From Lewinellaceae bacterium (GTDB taxonomy: Bacteria; Bacteroidota; Bacteroidia; Chitinophagales; Saprospiraceae): a stretch of DNA of 64,000 bases. Positions within the stretch are counted from its first letter, which is position 1, and each line of letters starts with the position of its first letter. Below the pieces are notes generated by a model. The model had not been told where the DNA came from, ran no database searches, and saw nothing but the letters and a program-made list of their open reading frames with translations. The stretch is taken from assembly GCA_020636025.1 (NCBI GenBank), contig JACJYQ010000001.1, forward strand, positions 558,001 through 622,000, given 5' to 3'. Shown piece after piece: positions 40,279 to 49,053 of the stretch. The position numbers and the translations under genes are program-made.

Positions 40279-40998
40279 TTATGGGAATACGGCTTGATAA
40301 ACCATTGCGCCTGCTATGCCGCCCAGGATTGGTCCTAATACCGGTATCCAGGAATAGGACCAGTCGGAACTGCCTTTGCCAGGTATGGGAAGTAAAGCAT
40401 GTGTGATTCTGGGGCCAAGATCTCTGGCCGGATTGATGGCATAACCGGTTGGGCCACCCAATGACAAACCAATGGCTAGAACCAAGGCACCTACAACGAT
40501 AGGATTTAAACCATCTGCGAATTTATTGGCGCCAATGGCACATATACCAAATAGCAACACAAATGTCCCAATAAACTCACTGGTGACATTTGCCCAGGTA
40601 TGTCTAATGGCCGGAGCATTGCAAAAAACAGCCAGCTTTAGGCCTTGATCTTCCGTTTTGGACCAATGCGGCAAATAATGCAGGTAAACCAAGGCAGCAC
40701 CAAGCATAGCGCCCAACATCTGGGCTAAAATGTAAACAGGTATGCTGGCAGGCGTAAACTGTTCTGAATACTGTCCGGTAGCAGCAAGCGCCAGGGTGAC
40801 GGCTGGATTCAGGTGTGCACCGCTAAGCGCTCCGGCAGTGAACACCGCAAATGTTACAGCCAGACCCCAACCAAGTGTGATTACAATCCAACCTCCGTGT
40901 TCGCTTTTGGAGCCCTTTAGTAGCACACCAGCAACCACACCATTCCCCAAAAGGATAAGCAGGGCGGTTCCAATGAGTTCTGAGAGAAATACTTCCAT
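40279..40998 (-). CDS. glpF: Glycerol facilitator, aquaglyceroporin family
   Basis: 239 residues with six membrane helices and two re-entrant NPA motifs, at residues 64-66 (SGAHLNPAVT) and 189-191 (GYAINPARDLGPR). The Asp of NPARD after the second NPA is typical of glycerol-conducting members as opposed to water-only aquaporins. It admits glycerol passively, and GlpK traps it by phosphorylation. It starts 9 nt after the glpD stop codon, so it is co-transcribed with glpD. The gene assignment is firm. Substrates beyond glycerol (water, other small polyols) are possible. Confidence 0.95.
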   Translation of the reverse strand: MEVFLSELIGTALLILLGNGVVAGVLLKGSKSEHGGWIVITLGWGLAVTFAVFTAGALSGAHLNPAVTLALAATGQYSEQFTPASIPVYILAQMLGAMLGAALVYLHYLPHWSKTEDQGLKLAVFCNAPAIRHTWANVTSEFIGTFVLLFGICAIGANKFADGLNPIVVGALVLAIGLSLGGPTGYAINPARDLGPRITHALLPIPGKGSSDWSYSWIPVLGPILGGIAGAMVYQAVFP

Positions 40999-41007
40999 AA
41001 TGTAGAT

Positions 41008-42678
41008 TTAGGCATTTTGTGCGTTTCCTGATTCTGCTTGTAACTGAAATTTAGAAATAAGAGCAATGTACGATGCAGATTTTGCTTTTATATCGCTTTC
41101 GGACCATCCCAGCTCCTTTCCCATTAATTCAGCTACTATAGGCGTGACTGTTTTAACCGCCTCCCAATCAAGAATTTCCATACGAATTCTTCTCGCCAGG
41201 AAATCCCTGATTTCTACGGCCATTTCTGACCTGGCAGCATAAATTACCTCTGCTTTGATATTCGGGAATCCTGTTAATATTGGTTGGGCCAGATTTGGGT
41301 TCTCTTTTGTTAAGCCGGCTATTTCGAGTACCAGAGAGCCGTATTTTTCGATCAAATGTTTTTTTGTAGTAGATTCGAAAAGGTAAATAGGATCGATTTC
41401 AGAGCTTAAGTTTTTTCCAAATTGCACAGCACCTACTAATAAATAATCAGCAGTTTTCGATGTGTAATCTCGGTTCATGTGTTGACAAACAAATCGGATG
41501 GTGTCGGAAGCCATTAAACGATAGGTTGTCCATTTGCCTCCCAACAGGCTTACCAGGTTGCTATCAGGATCGTATTCTACTTCATGATCGCGAAGCAGTG
41601 ATTTGGTAGCTTTTTTTTCTTGTGATTTTTTGGATAATACCAAAGGACGCAAACCACCAAAGCCAGATTGAATATCACCTCTTTCTATCTTTTTGTTCAA
41701 ATAAGGTTGAAGGGTTCCCATCAAAAATTCAGCTTCTGTATTTTTTAGCGTGGGCTCATTTTCCAGGTCTGAATATGGATCATCTGTTGTGCCAACCAGT
41801 AAATGATTTTTAAATGGAATAGCAAATATCACTCGGCCGTCTTTGGTCTTGGGGATCAGCATGGCATATTCACTATGAAAATAAGCAAGTGGCAACATCA
41901 AATGCACTCCTTTCGAAGGTTTTATCCTGCTTTCCAGGGACGGGTTTGCCAAAACCCTAAGCTTGTCCGAGAATGGCCCTGTACAATTGAGGAACTGTTT
42001 GGCCCGAATCTTAAAAGGTAGCGTGTCAGAACCAACCTGTCTGTCAGCAACTGCCACCGAAGTAATTTTCCCCAACTCATCTTTTTGGAAATCAGTCACT
42101 TCAAGATAATTGGCTACAACCGCTCCCTCATTCACTGCAGATTGAACTACCGCCAAACAATAGCGAGCATCATCTAACTGACCATCATAATACAAAACTG
42201 AGCTGTGCACCTTATCAGAAATGCCGGGAAGCAATTCCTTTGTTTTGGCCTTATTCAGCCATTTGGAAGTAGGCAAGTTGTCTTTCCTGGAAGCAATTAA
42301 TTCATAAATCCATAAACCGAGAAAGTAATACAATCCAGCCCACCAGGAAAAAACTGGCGTGATCAAGCCAACCGGATGTGCCAGGTGCGGCGCGTTGTTG
42401 AGTAAAATATGTCGTTCCTCAAGTCCGTGTTTTACCTGCCGTAGTTGAGCCAGATCCAGCTTTTTGAATGCACGTTCCAGATAACGCACCCCGCCGTGAA
42501 TCAGTTTTGTACTTTTGCTTGAGGTTCCCGATGCGAAATCACCTTTGTCAATCAGCGCCACTTTAAGACCATTCAGCGTTGCTTCCAGAGCGCAACCTGC
42601 GCCACTAGCACCGGCGCCTATGATGCAGAGATCATACTCTTCTGTCTTTAAACGCTCTATATTTTCTCGTCTTTTCAT
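41008..42678 (-). CDS. glpD: Aerobic-type glycerol-3-phosphate dehydrogenase
   Basis: 556 residues, with an N-terminal FAD-binding Rossmann motif (LCIIGAGASGAGCALEA) and the conserved TSSKSTKLIHGGVRYLE block, then a C-terminal domain of the DAO type. It oxidises sn-glycerol 3-phosphate to dihydroxyacetone phosphate, passing electrons to the quinone pool at the membrane. It is the first gene of the operon glpD-glpF-glpK. Its ATG is preceded at once by a hairpin-repeat array (42678-42782), and the first repeat belongs to the 28-nt segment shared with glpK. Anaerobic GlpA-type function is less likely, because no glpB or glpC is present. Confidence 0.95.
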   Translation of the reverse strand: MKRRENIERLKTEEYDLCIIGAGASGAGCALEATLNGLKVALIDKGDFASGTSSKSTKLIHGGVRYLERAFKKLDLAQLRQVKHGLEERHILLNNAPHLAHPVGLITPVFSWWAGLYYFLGLWIYELIASRKDNLPTSKWLNKAKTKELLPGISDKVHSSVLYYDGQLDDARYCLAVVQSAVNEGAVVANYLEVTDFQKDELGKITSVAVADRQVGSDTLPFKIRAKQFLNCTGPFSDKLRVLANPSLESRIKPSKGVHLMLPLAYFHSEYAMLIPKTKDGRVIFAIPFKNHLLVGTTDDPYSDLENEPTLKNTEAEFLMGTLQPYLNKKIERGDIQSGFGGLRPLVLSKKSQEKKATKSLLRDHEVEYDPDSNLVSLLGGKWTTYRLMASDTIRFVCQHMNRDYTSKTADYLLVGAVQFGKNLSSEIDPIYLFESTTKKHLIEKYGSLVLEIAGLTKENPNLAQPILTGFPNIKAEVIYAARSEMAVEIRDFLARRIRMEILDWEAVKTVTPIVAELMGKELGWSESDIKAKSASYIALISKFQLQAESGNAQNA

Positions 42679-42782
42679 ATAGATGTTGGGCCTCTCCGAG
42701 GCCTGCGGGTTTTGTGGGATTATTTGGGCTACCGGTGTTGAGCCTCTCCGAGGCTATATGATTGTTGAGCCTCTTCGAGGCT
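42678..42782 (-). repeat. Three hairpin repeats in the glpD leader
   Basis: Copies at 42689-42703 (GGCCTC-TCC-GAGGCC), 42741-42755 (AGCCTC-TCC-GAGGCT) and 42768-42782 (AGCCTC-TTC-GAGGCT). The G-to-A change at the stem base is matched by C-to-T on the other arm, so pairing is kept. On the coding strand the copies are followed by CAACA. The first is 10 nt before the glpD ATG. Confidence 0.85.
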
Positions 42783-42890
42783 TGTTGCTGAAGATTTGTC
42801 TCTGTTGTGGTTTTTACCGTTTTCTTGTAGTTCCGATATTTGCTTTATTTTTTGAAAAGCTTTGGTTTTGAGTGCTTTGCACAAGGGGGT

Positions 42891-42922
42891 ATTCATAATT
42901 CATCATTAATAATTCATAATTC
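42891..42922. repeat. AT-rich direct repeat at the galE 3' end
   Basis: ATTCATAATTC occurs at 42891-42901 and again at 42912-42922, overlapping the galE stop codon. It is a simple AT repeat with no recognised function. Confidence 0.6.
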
Positions 42923-43928
42923 AAACCAACTGTTGCTCCCATCTCCACGCATCTTCCAGGGCTTCATCCAGGGTTCTTTTTGCCTTCCATCCCAATTCTT
43001 TATTGGCTTTTGAAGCATCTGCCCATACCGCTGTTATATCTCCTTCGCGTCGTGGTCCTGTCTCGAAGGTCAGTGGTTTCCTGCTTACCTTTTCAAAGGA
43101 ATGAATTAGTTCGAGAACGCTGTTGCCGTTACCGGTTCCAATATTGAATACATCGTAAAACTTATCCTCAGACTGTTTTGCCAAATATTTCAAAGCCGCC
43201 ACATGGGCTTCAGCTAAATCCATTACATGTATGTAGTCTCGAATACAAGTGCCATCAGGAGTAGGATAGTCGTTCCCAAATACCGTCACCTTTGCTCGTT
43301 TTCCAATGGCTGTTTGAGTGACAAATGGCACCAGGTTATTGGGTTTGCCTATTGGCAACTCGCCTATTAGCCCGGATGGGTGCGCGCCAACAGGATTGAA
43401 ATACCTAAGAGAAATGGCTTTTATCGGCTGAGCGGCTGTGGTATCTCTAATAATTTCTTCCCCAATTTGCTTTGTATTGCCGTAGACAGAGGCAGCCGGC
43501 TTCACAGGAGCATTTTCGGTGACCGGTAATTCATCGACCTCTCCATAAACTGTACAAGAAGAGGAAAATATCAGATTGGAAATGCCTTCAGCCAGCATCA
43601 CATCTATAATCGTCATGAGTGATCCGAGGTTATTCTGATAATACAGGAGTGGCTGTTCCATAGATTCTCCCACAGCCTTTGATGCAGCAAAATGGATGAC
43701 TCCTTCTATATTTTCCTCCCTAAAAACTTTCCTGACTTCTGCATAGTTTCGGCAGTCAATCGCGTAACTCGGAACAGTTTTGTTTAGTATCTTTTGCAGA
43801 CCTCCAATTACAGATTTGTCAGAATTTGAAAAATCATCAAGAATAACAGCTTCATAACCTGCTTCTTCAAGGGAAACAACTGTATGAGATCCTATAAAAC
43901 CGGCGCCGCCTGTAACCAGAATTTTCAT
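42921..43928 (-). CDS. galE: UDP-glucose 4-epimerase
   Basis: 335 residues, the normal length for GalE of the short-chain dehydrogenase superfamily. The NAD-binding motif GGAGFIGSH is at residues 7-15, and the catalytic YxxxK is YGNTK with Y149 and K153. The FSSSCTVYGE stretch and RYFNPVGAHPSGLIGE also match GalE. It interconverts UDP-glucose and UDP-galactose in the cytoplasm, feeding galactose use and surface polysaccharide synthesis. It is divergent from the GH29 fucosidase gene across a 65-nt gap that must hold both promoters, which hints at a shared role in surface or scavenged glycans, although that is inference. Confidence 0.95.
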   Translation of the reverse strand: MKILVTGGAGFIGSHTVVSLEEAGYEAVILDDFSNSDKSVIGGLQKILNKTVPSYAIDCRNYAEVRKVFREENIEGVIHFAASKAVGESMEQPLLYYQNNLGSLMTIIDVMLAEGISNLIFSSSCTVYGEVDELPVTENAPVKPAASVYGNTKQIGEEIIRDTTAAQPIKAISLRYFNPVGAHPSGLIGELPIGKPNNLVPFVTQTAIGKRAKVTVFGNDYPTPDGTCIRDYIHVMDLAEAHVAALKYLAKQSEDKFYDVFNIGTGNGNSVLELIHSFEKVSRKPLTFETGPRREGDITAVWADASKANKELGWKAKRTLDEALEDAWRWEQQLV

Positions 43929-43993
43929 GCACTATAGCTTTTATCAGGGCTTCTTATTGGATTGAATTAATTTGCTGCGCAAAATCGGCAATT

Positions 43994-45433
43994 ATGCGCA
44001 AAGTATTCAAATCCCTTTGTTTAATTCTGTATGTCCTTCATTCCTCCTTCTCTACAATTGGGCAAACAGCTAAAGTGATCAAGCCCGATGCCATCCACAA
44101 AGCCTGGCATGAAACGGAGTTTTACTTGTTCTTTCACTTTGGTCCAAATACCTATACAGACCTAGAGTGGGGCGACGGCACAGAAACTGAAACACTATTT
44201 AATCCAAAAAAGCTCGATTGTGATCAATGGTGTCAGATTGCCAAAGCTGCTGGAGCCAAAGGGGTGATCATCACGGCCAAACACCATGACGGGTTTTGCT
44301 TGTGGCCATCCAGTTACTCCACCCATACAGTTAGAGAAAGTAAATGGCGCGATGGGAAAGGTGATGTTATCAAGGAGCTCTCAGCAGCTTGTAAAAAACA
44401 CGGACTCAAGTTTGGTGTTTACCTCAGTCCATGGGACAGAAATCACCCGAAATACGGCACACCAGAATACAATGATGTATATGCCAGTACCTTGACTGAA
44501 TTATTAACCGGTTACGGAGAATTATTTGAAGTTTGGTGGGATGGTGCCAACGGAGAAGGGCCAAATGGCAAAAGTCAAGTGTATGATTTTCCGCGATTTG
44601 AGAAACTGGTGAAGCAATATCAGCCCAATGCTGTCATTTTTAGTGACATAGGACCTGGTTGTCGTTGGGCTGGGAATGAACAGGGTACGATTAATGAAAC
44701 AAATTGGGCCATGCTCGATACTGCCGGATTTGGCAGAGGCGTAAGCGGACCGCCTGCCAATATTTTGCAAGCCGGACAAGAAAACGGGTCTGCCTGGATT
44801 CCCGCGGAATGCGATGTAAGCATCCGTCCTGGATGGTTTTACCACAAAGCTGAAAATGAACTGGTAAAAAGCCCTGAACAGCTTTTTGAGATCTATTTAA
44901 ATTCAGTCGGAAGAGGAGCAAACCTGATACTAAATGTTCCACCAAATCCGGATGGTAGAATCGATCAAAACGATTCTACTAATCTGGTCAAATTTGGCGA
45001 AATGATAGCCCAGGCTTTCGATGGAAATCTGGCTCTGAACAAGCGTAGTTACTGCGTAGGCCAATTCCGCCCGATACCCATTCGTGGTCTTACGGACGGC
45101 AATACTGAATCCTCATACAGATTACTGCGTGAAATAGATGGAAGCTTTCCATCTATTGAAATTGACTTCGGCAGTCTTTTCAATATCAATTGCATAAAAT
45201 TATGCGAACAGGTGTTTCGCTCAGGACAGCAGGTGAAATCTTTTAAAATAGACGTTTGGGTCGGAAATGAGTGGAAAGAGGTGGCTCGCTCTACTACGAT
45301 TGGCGTGCGAAAAATTCTGAGATTTCCATCCAGTGTTGCTTCTAAAATCAGGGTCACAATTTTAGAGGCCAGGGGAGGGGTGGAGTTGAGTGAGATTGAG
45401 GTGTATGATGCTCGGGTCGGAGACCCTCGCTAA
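43994..45433 (+). CDS. Secreted alpha-L-fucosidase (GH29) with C-terminal discoidin-like domain
   Basis: 479 residues with a signal peptide (cleavage near TIGQ, residue 24). The GH29 catalytic domain (about 30-345) has HFGPNTYTDLEWG, AKHHDGFCLWPS and the nucleophile motif EVWWDG with D183. It removes alpha-L-fucose from glycans. The last roughly 110 residues (about 360-470) resemble an F5/8 type C (discoidin-like) carbohydrate-binding sandwich. The final residues DARVGDPR and the stop codon are encoded by the first unit of the hairpin-repeat family at 45411-45489. The domain seems to end near EVYDA, so the last few residues are probably repeat-derived. No T9SS signal is seen, and a periplasmic location is most likely. 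Confidence 0.9.
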   Translation: MRKVFKSLCLILYVLHSSFSTIGQTAKVIKPDAIHKAWHETEFYLFFHFGPNTYTDLEWGDGTETETLFNPKKLDCDQWCQIAKAAGAKGVIITAKHHDGFCLWPSSYSTHTVRESKWRDGKGDVIKELSAACKKHGLKFGVYLSPWDRNHPKYGTPEYNDVYASTLTELLTGYGELFEVWWDGANGEGPNGKSQVYDFPRFEKLVKQYQPNAVIFSDIGPGCRWAGNEQGTINETNWAMLDTAGFGRGVSGPPANILQAGQENGSAWIPAECDVSIRPGWFYHKAENELVKSPEQLFEIYLNSVGRGANLILNVPPNPDGRIDQNDSTNLVKFGEMIAQAFDGNLALNKRSYCVGQFRPIPIRGLTDGNTESSYRLLREIDGSFPSIEIDFGSLFNINCIKLCEQVFRSGQQVKSFKIDVWVGNEWKEVARSTTIGVRKILRFPSSVASKIRVTILEARGGVELSEIEVYDARVGDPR

Positions 45434-45489
45434 CGATGAATTAGGGTCGGAGAGCCTCGTCAACGATGTATAAGAGACCCTCGCTAACG
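45411..45489. repeat. GGGTC-hairpin repeats at the GH29 3' end
   Basis: One perfect hairpin, GGGTC-GGA-GACCC at 45414-45426, is followed by an imperfect copy at 45444-45456 and a half copy (GAGACCCTCGCTAACG) at 45474-45489. Unit spacing is 30 and then about 24 nt. On the other strand the loop reads TCC, as in the glp repeats. It lies between convergent genes. Confidence 0.8.
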
Positions 45490-45493
45490 TTCG

Positions 45494-46399
45494 TTATATG
45501 TGGCGACCGTTAATGAATTCGGCGGCCGTCATCCGTCGTTTGCCTTGCAATTGAAGCTCTATTACTTTTAGGTAGCCATCTTTTGTCGAAACTTTCAGGG
45601 TTTTGTTGCCCTCCTTGACAAATTCACCGGGACTTTTTGACGTATTTCCTTCTTTATCAACTTCAGAACGTAAAATCTTTAGCGTTTTATCTCCAAGCAT
45701 AGTCCAGGCCCCAGGAAACGGGCTTAATCCTCTTATAAAATTGTGCACATCATAACTCGATTGATTAAAGTCGATCCTGCAAGTCTCGGTGTGTATTTTG
45801 GGGGCGTGACTGGCTTCCGTATTTTCCTGTGGCTTTAGAACAACTTCTCCCTTTTCAATAGCCCGAACGGAGGCAAGTACGAGTTCTGCGCCAATGTGCA
45901 TGAGTCGCTCGTACACCTCTCCGGCAGTTTCATTTTCGCCAATTGCCGTTTTCTCCTGAAAAAGCAAATCACCGGTATCAATTTCGTGTTGCAAAAGAAA
46001 AGTCGTTACCCCGGTTTCTTTCTCGCCGTTGATTACAGCCCAGTTAATTGGCGCCGCCCCCCTATATTTTGGCAATAGAGATCCATGTAAATTCATAGTG
46101 CCTTTTGGCGGCATATCCCACACTACTTCTGGCAACATTCGAAAAGCCACCACCACCTGTAGATCCGCTTTCAAAGAGCGTAGTGTCTCCAGAAATTCAG
46201 GGTCTTTCAATTTAGCAGGTTGCAAAACCGGCAAATCGTGTTCAAGTGCAAATAACTTTACAGCAGATTGCTGAATACCCTGTCTGCCTCCTGGCTTGTC
46301 GGGCGCAGTAATTACGGCGGAAATATGGTATCCGTTCTTGAGCAGTATTTCCAGTGAGGGTACCGCAAATTCAGGCGTACCCATAAAAATGATATTCAT
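45494..46399 (-). CDS. fmt: Methionyl-tRNA formyltransferase
   Basis: 301 residues from ATG 46399. The frame opens earlier, but MNIIFMGTPEFAVPSLEIL is the conserved start. The formyltransferase signatures NLHGSLLPKYRGAAPINWAV and TGDLLF are present, with catalytic Asn/His/Asp in the usual places. The C-terminal OB-like domain starts near residue 205. It formylates the initiator Met-tRNA, allowing normal translation initiation. It is divergent from the OmpA-family gene at 46525 and convergent with the fucosidase. No def gene is adjacent. Confidence 0.95.
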   Translation of the reverse strand: MNIIFMGTPEFAVPSLEILLKNGYHISAVITAPDKPGGRQGIQQSAVKLFALEHDLPVLQPAKLKDPEFLETLRSLKADLQVVVAFRMLPEVVWDMPPKGTMNLHGSLLPKYRGAAPINWAVINGEKETGVTTFLLQHEIDTGDLLFQEKTAIGENETAGEVYERLMHIGAELVLASVRAIEKGEVVLKPQENTEASHAPKIHTETCRIDFNQSSYDVHNFIRGLSPFPGAWTMLGDKTLKILRSEVDKEGNTSKSPGEFVKEGNKTLKVSTKDGYLKVIELQLQGKRRMTAAEFINGRHI

Positions 46400-46472
46400 A
46401 ACAAGGCATATTTCAAGATTGGCAAAAGAACGGGATACTTTAAACTTCATTAGCCAAACCGTCAAGTCTTTT

Positions 46473-46480
46473 TAATTTTG
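46473..46480 (+). promoter_or_regulatory. Promoter -7 box (TAATTTTG) for the OmpA-family gene
   Basis: An exact TAnnTTTG match ends 44 nt before the ATG at 46525. No TTG is seen at the expected -33 position. Confidence 0.45.
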
Positions 46481-46524
46481 CTTCGATAATTTTTCATTAT
46501 CTCGCCTCGGAATCAACATTTCCT

Positions 46525-48153
46525 ATGAACTTAAATAAAACCAATCCCTTTTCAGATGGTGTGAACAGGGCTTCCAACCTTGAAGTTTTACCATTTTTTT
46601 CCAGACAAATGGGCCTGACGGGATTCCGCATTGCTTTTCATTTTTTGAATATTCTGTTGTTTGCTTTTCCAGCTTTTGCCCCGAGCCAAACTACCGTGGA
46701 AGGTTATGTGTTTGAAGAAAACAATCGTGGGTATTTGAATCAGGTGCAAATTCAGTTTTACCGTTTGCCGGAAAATGAAATCGCGGTTCAGGTAGAAAGT
46801 AACAGGGAAGGATATTTTGCCACGGTTTTACCTGCCGGTAAATACCGAATAGTAGCCCTGAAGGACATTTTCTTTGAAAAGGAGGAAGTCATTTCAATAG
46901 GTGATAAAAAAGCATTTGTAAGTTTTGAATTGAAACGCCGTCCTGGTTATTTATTTGATGTAACGCTGGCAGAGGTGCGGGATAGTCCAGACAGACCAGT
47001 AGATGCAATTTCAGGAGCAACTGTAGAAATCTACAACAGAACCAGGCATAAACTGGAAATGATCATTGAGAAGGACGATGATGCTTTTTTTCAATTCACC
47101 TTCGAACGCGGGAATCACTATACACTCATGATCCGCAAGGAAGGGTATCTGGCCAAAAGAATTGAAGTATACGTGAATATTAACGGCTGTATTATTTGTG
47201 TAGATGGAGTTAGGGATGTTTCGCCGGGTGTGACAGACAATCTTAGCTCAGGGAACGAGATGGGTACTTTGCTCGCAAATATTGAACTGGATCGCGCCAA
47301 AATTGATAAACGTATTCAGATTCAGAACATCTACTACGACTTTGACAAATGGGATATCAGACCGGATGCCGCCAAGCGACTGGATAACGTGGTTATCCTG
47401 ATGAGGGACAATCCAGGGTTATCCGTAGAACTTGGCTCCCATACTGACAGCCGTGGAAACGATCAATACAATGAAACTTTATCCCAAAAAAGAGCCATTG
47501 CTGCCGTTGAGTACATCATTAGTGAAGGAATTGACAGCGCAAGGATTACAGCAAAAGGTTATGGTGAAAAGGTTCTGAAAAACAGATGCAAAAACGGGGT
47601 GGAGTGCAGCGAGGAAGAACACCAGCAAAACCGGAGAACTGAATTGCGGATAACAGGAATAGTAAAAGGGTTTGAGTGGAAGAGTTTGGAACAGATCATT
47701 TCGGAAGAATCACCGGCTGAGTTTAGCAAAGAAGTGACGGAGGTGACGAAACCACGGGATCGCCAATTGCCGGAAGCCAACAATTCAGTTAAATTAGGTT
47801 CGCTTCAACCAGCTGAAGAGCATGAAATTGAGGAAACTCCTGAGCAGGAAGAAAAGCCTATTTTAAGGGAATTTAAAGATGTGCGAATTCTTGACTTGCC
47901 AAAGAGTTTTAAAGGTTGCGCCGTTGAATTAACCCGCTCGACGAAGGGTGAGTTAGGCGCCGACAACCTGGCTTTTGTGGGACAAAAAAATGTTTTTCAC
48001 AGGGTAGAAAGCGATACGGTACATGCTTATTTTATTGCAAATCTTGGCCCATGCGACAAAGCAGAATCCTATTTTAAAAAGAACATTAAACCTTTACATC
48101 CCGGTTCAAGGCTAGTAAGATTCGGAAAAAACGGTATGGAATATTTGAACTAG
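46525..48153 (+). CDS. OmpA-family envelope protein with carboxypeptidase-regulatory domains and a C-terminal SPOR-like tail
   Basis: 542 residues. ATG 46525 gives a long N-terminus before the hydrophobic stretch. An internal ATG at 46609 (MGLTGFRIAFHFLNILLF) gives a more compact signal peptide and may be the true start. Two carboxypeptidase-regulatory-like beta-sandwiches (about 60-240) are followed by an OmpA-like peptidoglycan-binding domain (about 268-375, IYYDFDKWDIRPDAAKRLD and ELGSHTDSRGNDQYNE). After an acidic linker, the last 90 residues (KSFKGCAVELTRSTKGELG... LGPCDKAESYFKK) resemble a SPOR-like fold, which would give two peptidoglycan-directed domains. The protein probably tethers the outer membrane or a complex to the cell wall. 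The SPOR reading is tentative. An alpha/beta hydrolase gene begins 20 nt later and may be in the same operon. Confidence 0.8.
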   Translation: MNLNKTNPFSDGVNRASNLEVLPFFSRQMGLTGFRIAFHFLNILLFAFPAFAPSQTTVEGYVFEENNRGYLNQVQIQFYRLPENEIAVQVESNREGYFATVLPAGKYRIVALKDIFFEKEEVISIGDKKAFVSFELKRRPGYLFDVTLAEVRDSPDRPVDAISGATVEIYNRTRHKLEMIIEKDDDAFFQFTFERGNHYTLMIRKEGYLAKRIEVYVNINGCIICVDGVRDVSPGVTDNLSSGNEMGTLLANIELDRAKIDKRIQIQNIYYDFDKWDIRPDAAKRLDNVVILMRDNPGLSVELGSHTDSRGNDQYNETLSQKRAIAAVEYIISEGIDSARITAKGYGEKVLKNRCKNGVECSEEEHQQNRRTELRITGIVKGFEWKSLEQIISEESPAEFSKEVTEVTKPRDRQLPEANNSVKLGSLQPAEEHEIEETPEQEEKPILREFKDVRILDLPKSFKGCAVELTRSTKGELGADNLAFVGQKNVFHRVESDTVHAYFIANLGPCDKAESYFKKNIKPLHPGSRLVRFGKNGMEYLN

Positions 48154-48173
48154 TTTGTTATAAATTTCACAAT

Positions 48174-48995
48174 ATGAAAGAGTTATCCTGGGAAAACCGA
48201 AAAGGTATAAAATTGCATGCCCAAGAATGGCCGGTAAAATCCCCCAAAGCCGTCATCGCATTGGTTCATGGTCAGGGGGAGCATATTGGCCGTTTCGATC
48301 ATGTTGCAAAATGGTTCAATTTTCACGATGTAGCAGTAATTGGTTCTGATCTGCAAGGCTATGGTAAAAGCGGAGGTTTAAAGGGCCATGCAGACAGTTT
48401 GGATGATTTCCTTGATGACATTGGTTTATTGTTGGAAAATGCCAAACAGGCTTATCCCAAAACACCTGTATTTCTGTATGGGCATTCTATGGGTGGCTCT
48501 TTGGTACTAAATTATACAATCAAAAGAGATCCCGTAATCGCCGGGTTAATTGTAACCAGCCCCTGGATCAGGCTGGCATTTGAGCCACCAGCGTTGAAAG
48601 TGATTGCGGGAAAGATTCTGCGCAGATTTATACCACGCCTAACCCTCCCAACAGGATTGGCTGCTCATTTTATTTCACACGATGAGAAAGTAGTGGCTGC
48701 ATACAAATCTGATCCGTATGTGCATGACAAACTGAGCACTTCTACCGGAGTCGCCATTTTGGAAATGGGGGAGTGGCTCGACAAGTTTTCCGGGGTGTTC
48801 AGTATTCCGGTTTTGCTTATGCATGGTTCAGGAGATAAAATCACCTCAGCGCCGGCAACAAAGGAATTTTACGAGAGACTTGCCGGTGAAGTGACCTACA
48901 AAGAGTGGAAAGATCTGTATCACGAAATGCACAACGAACCTGAAAAAGAAGATTTGTTCTCATTTACCTTCGACTGGATGCAAAAACACTTGTAA
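48174..48995 (+). CDS. Alpha/beta hydrolase, monoacylglycerol-lipase / lysophospholipase type
   Basis: 273 residues of the serine-hydrolase family often annotated as lysophospholipase or monoglyceride lipase. The oxyanion-hole motif LVHGQGEH (about 30-37) and nucleophile elbow GHSMGGS with S105 are clear. The Asp (GSGDKITS) and His (LYHEMHNEP) of the triad follow near residues 223 and 253. There is no signal peptide, so it acts in the cytoplasm. The substrate (mono- or lysoglycerolipid or other ester) cannot be told. It lies 20 nt after the OmpA-family gene, so co-transcription is likely. Confidence 0.85.
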   Translation: MKELSWENRKGIKLHAQEWPVKSPKAVIALVHGQGEHIGRFDHVAKWFNFHDVAVIGSDLQGYGKSGGLKGHADSLDDFLDDIGLLLENAKQAYPKTPVFLYGHSMGGSLVLNYTIKRDPVIAGLIVTSPWIRLAFEPPALKVIAGKILRRFIPRLTLPTGLAAHFISHDEKVVAAYKSDPYVHDKLSTSTGVAILEMGEWLDKFSGVFSIPVLLMHGSGDKITSAPATKEFYERLAGEVTYKEWKDLYHEMHNEPEKEDLFSFTFDWMQKHL

Positions 48996-49053
48996 TGCTT
49001 GCGTGGGAATTTGCCCCCGTTCACGAGGGGCACCGACCCGAGTAAAGTAAATC

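Noticed and set aside
49012..49032. Hairpin between the hydrolase and TlpA-like genes as a terminator
   Set aside because: The stem is only 6 bp (TGCCCC/GGGGCA) and neither side is T-rich.
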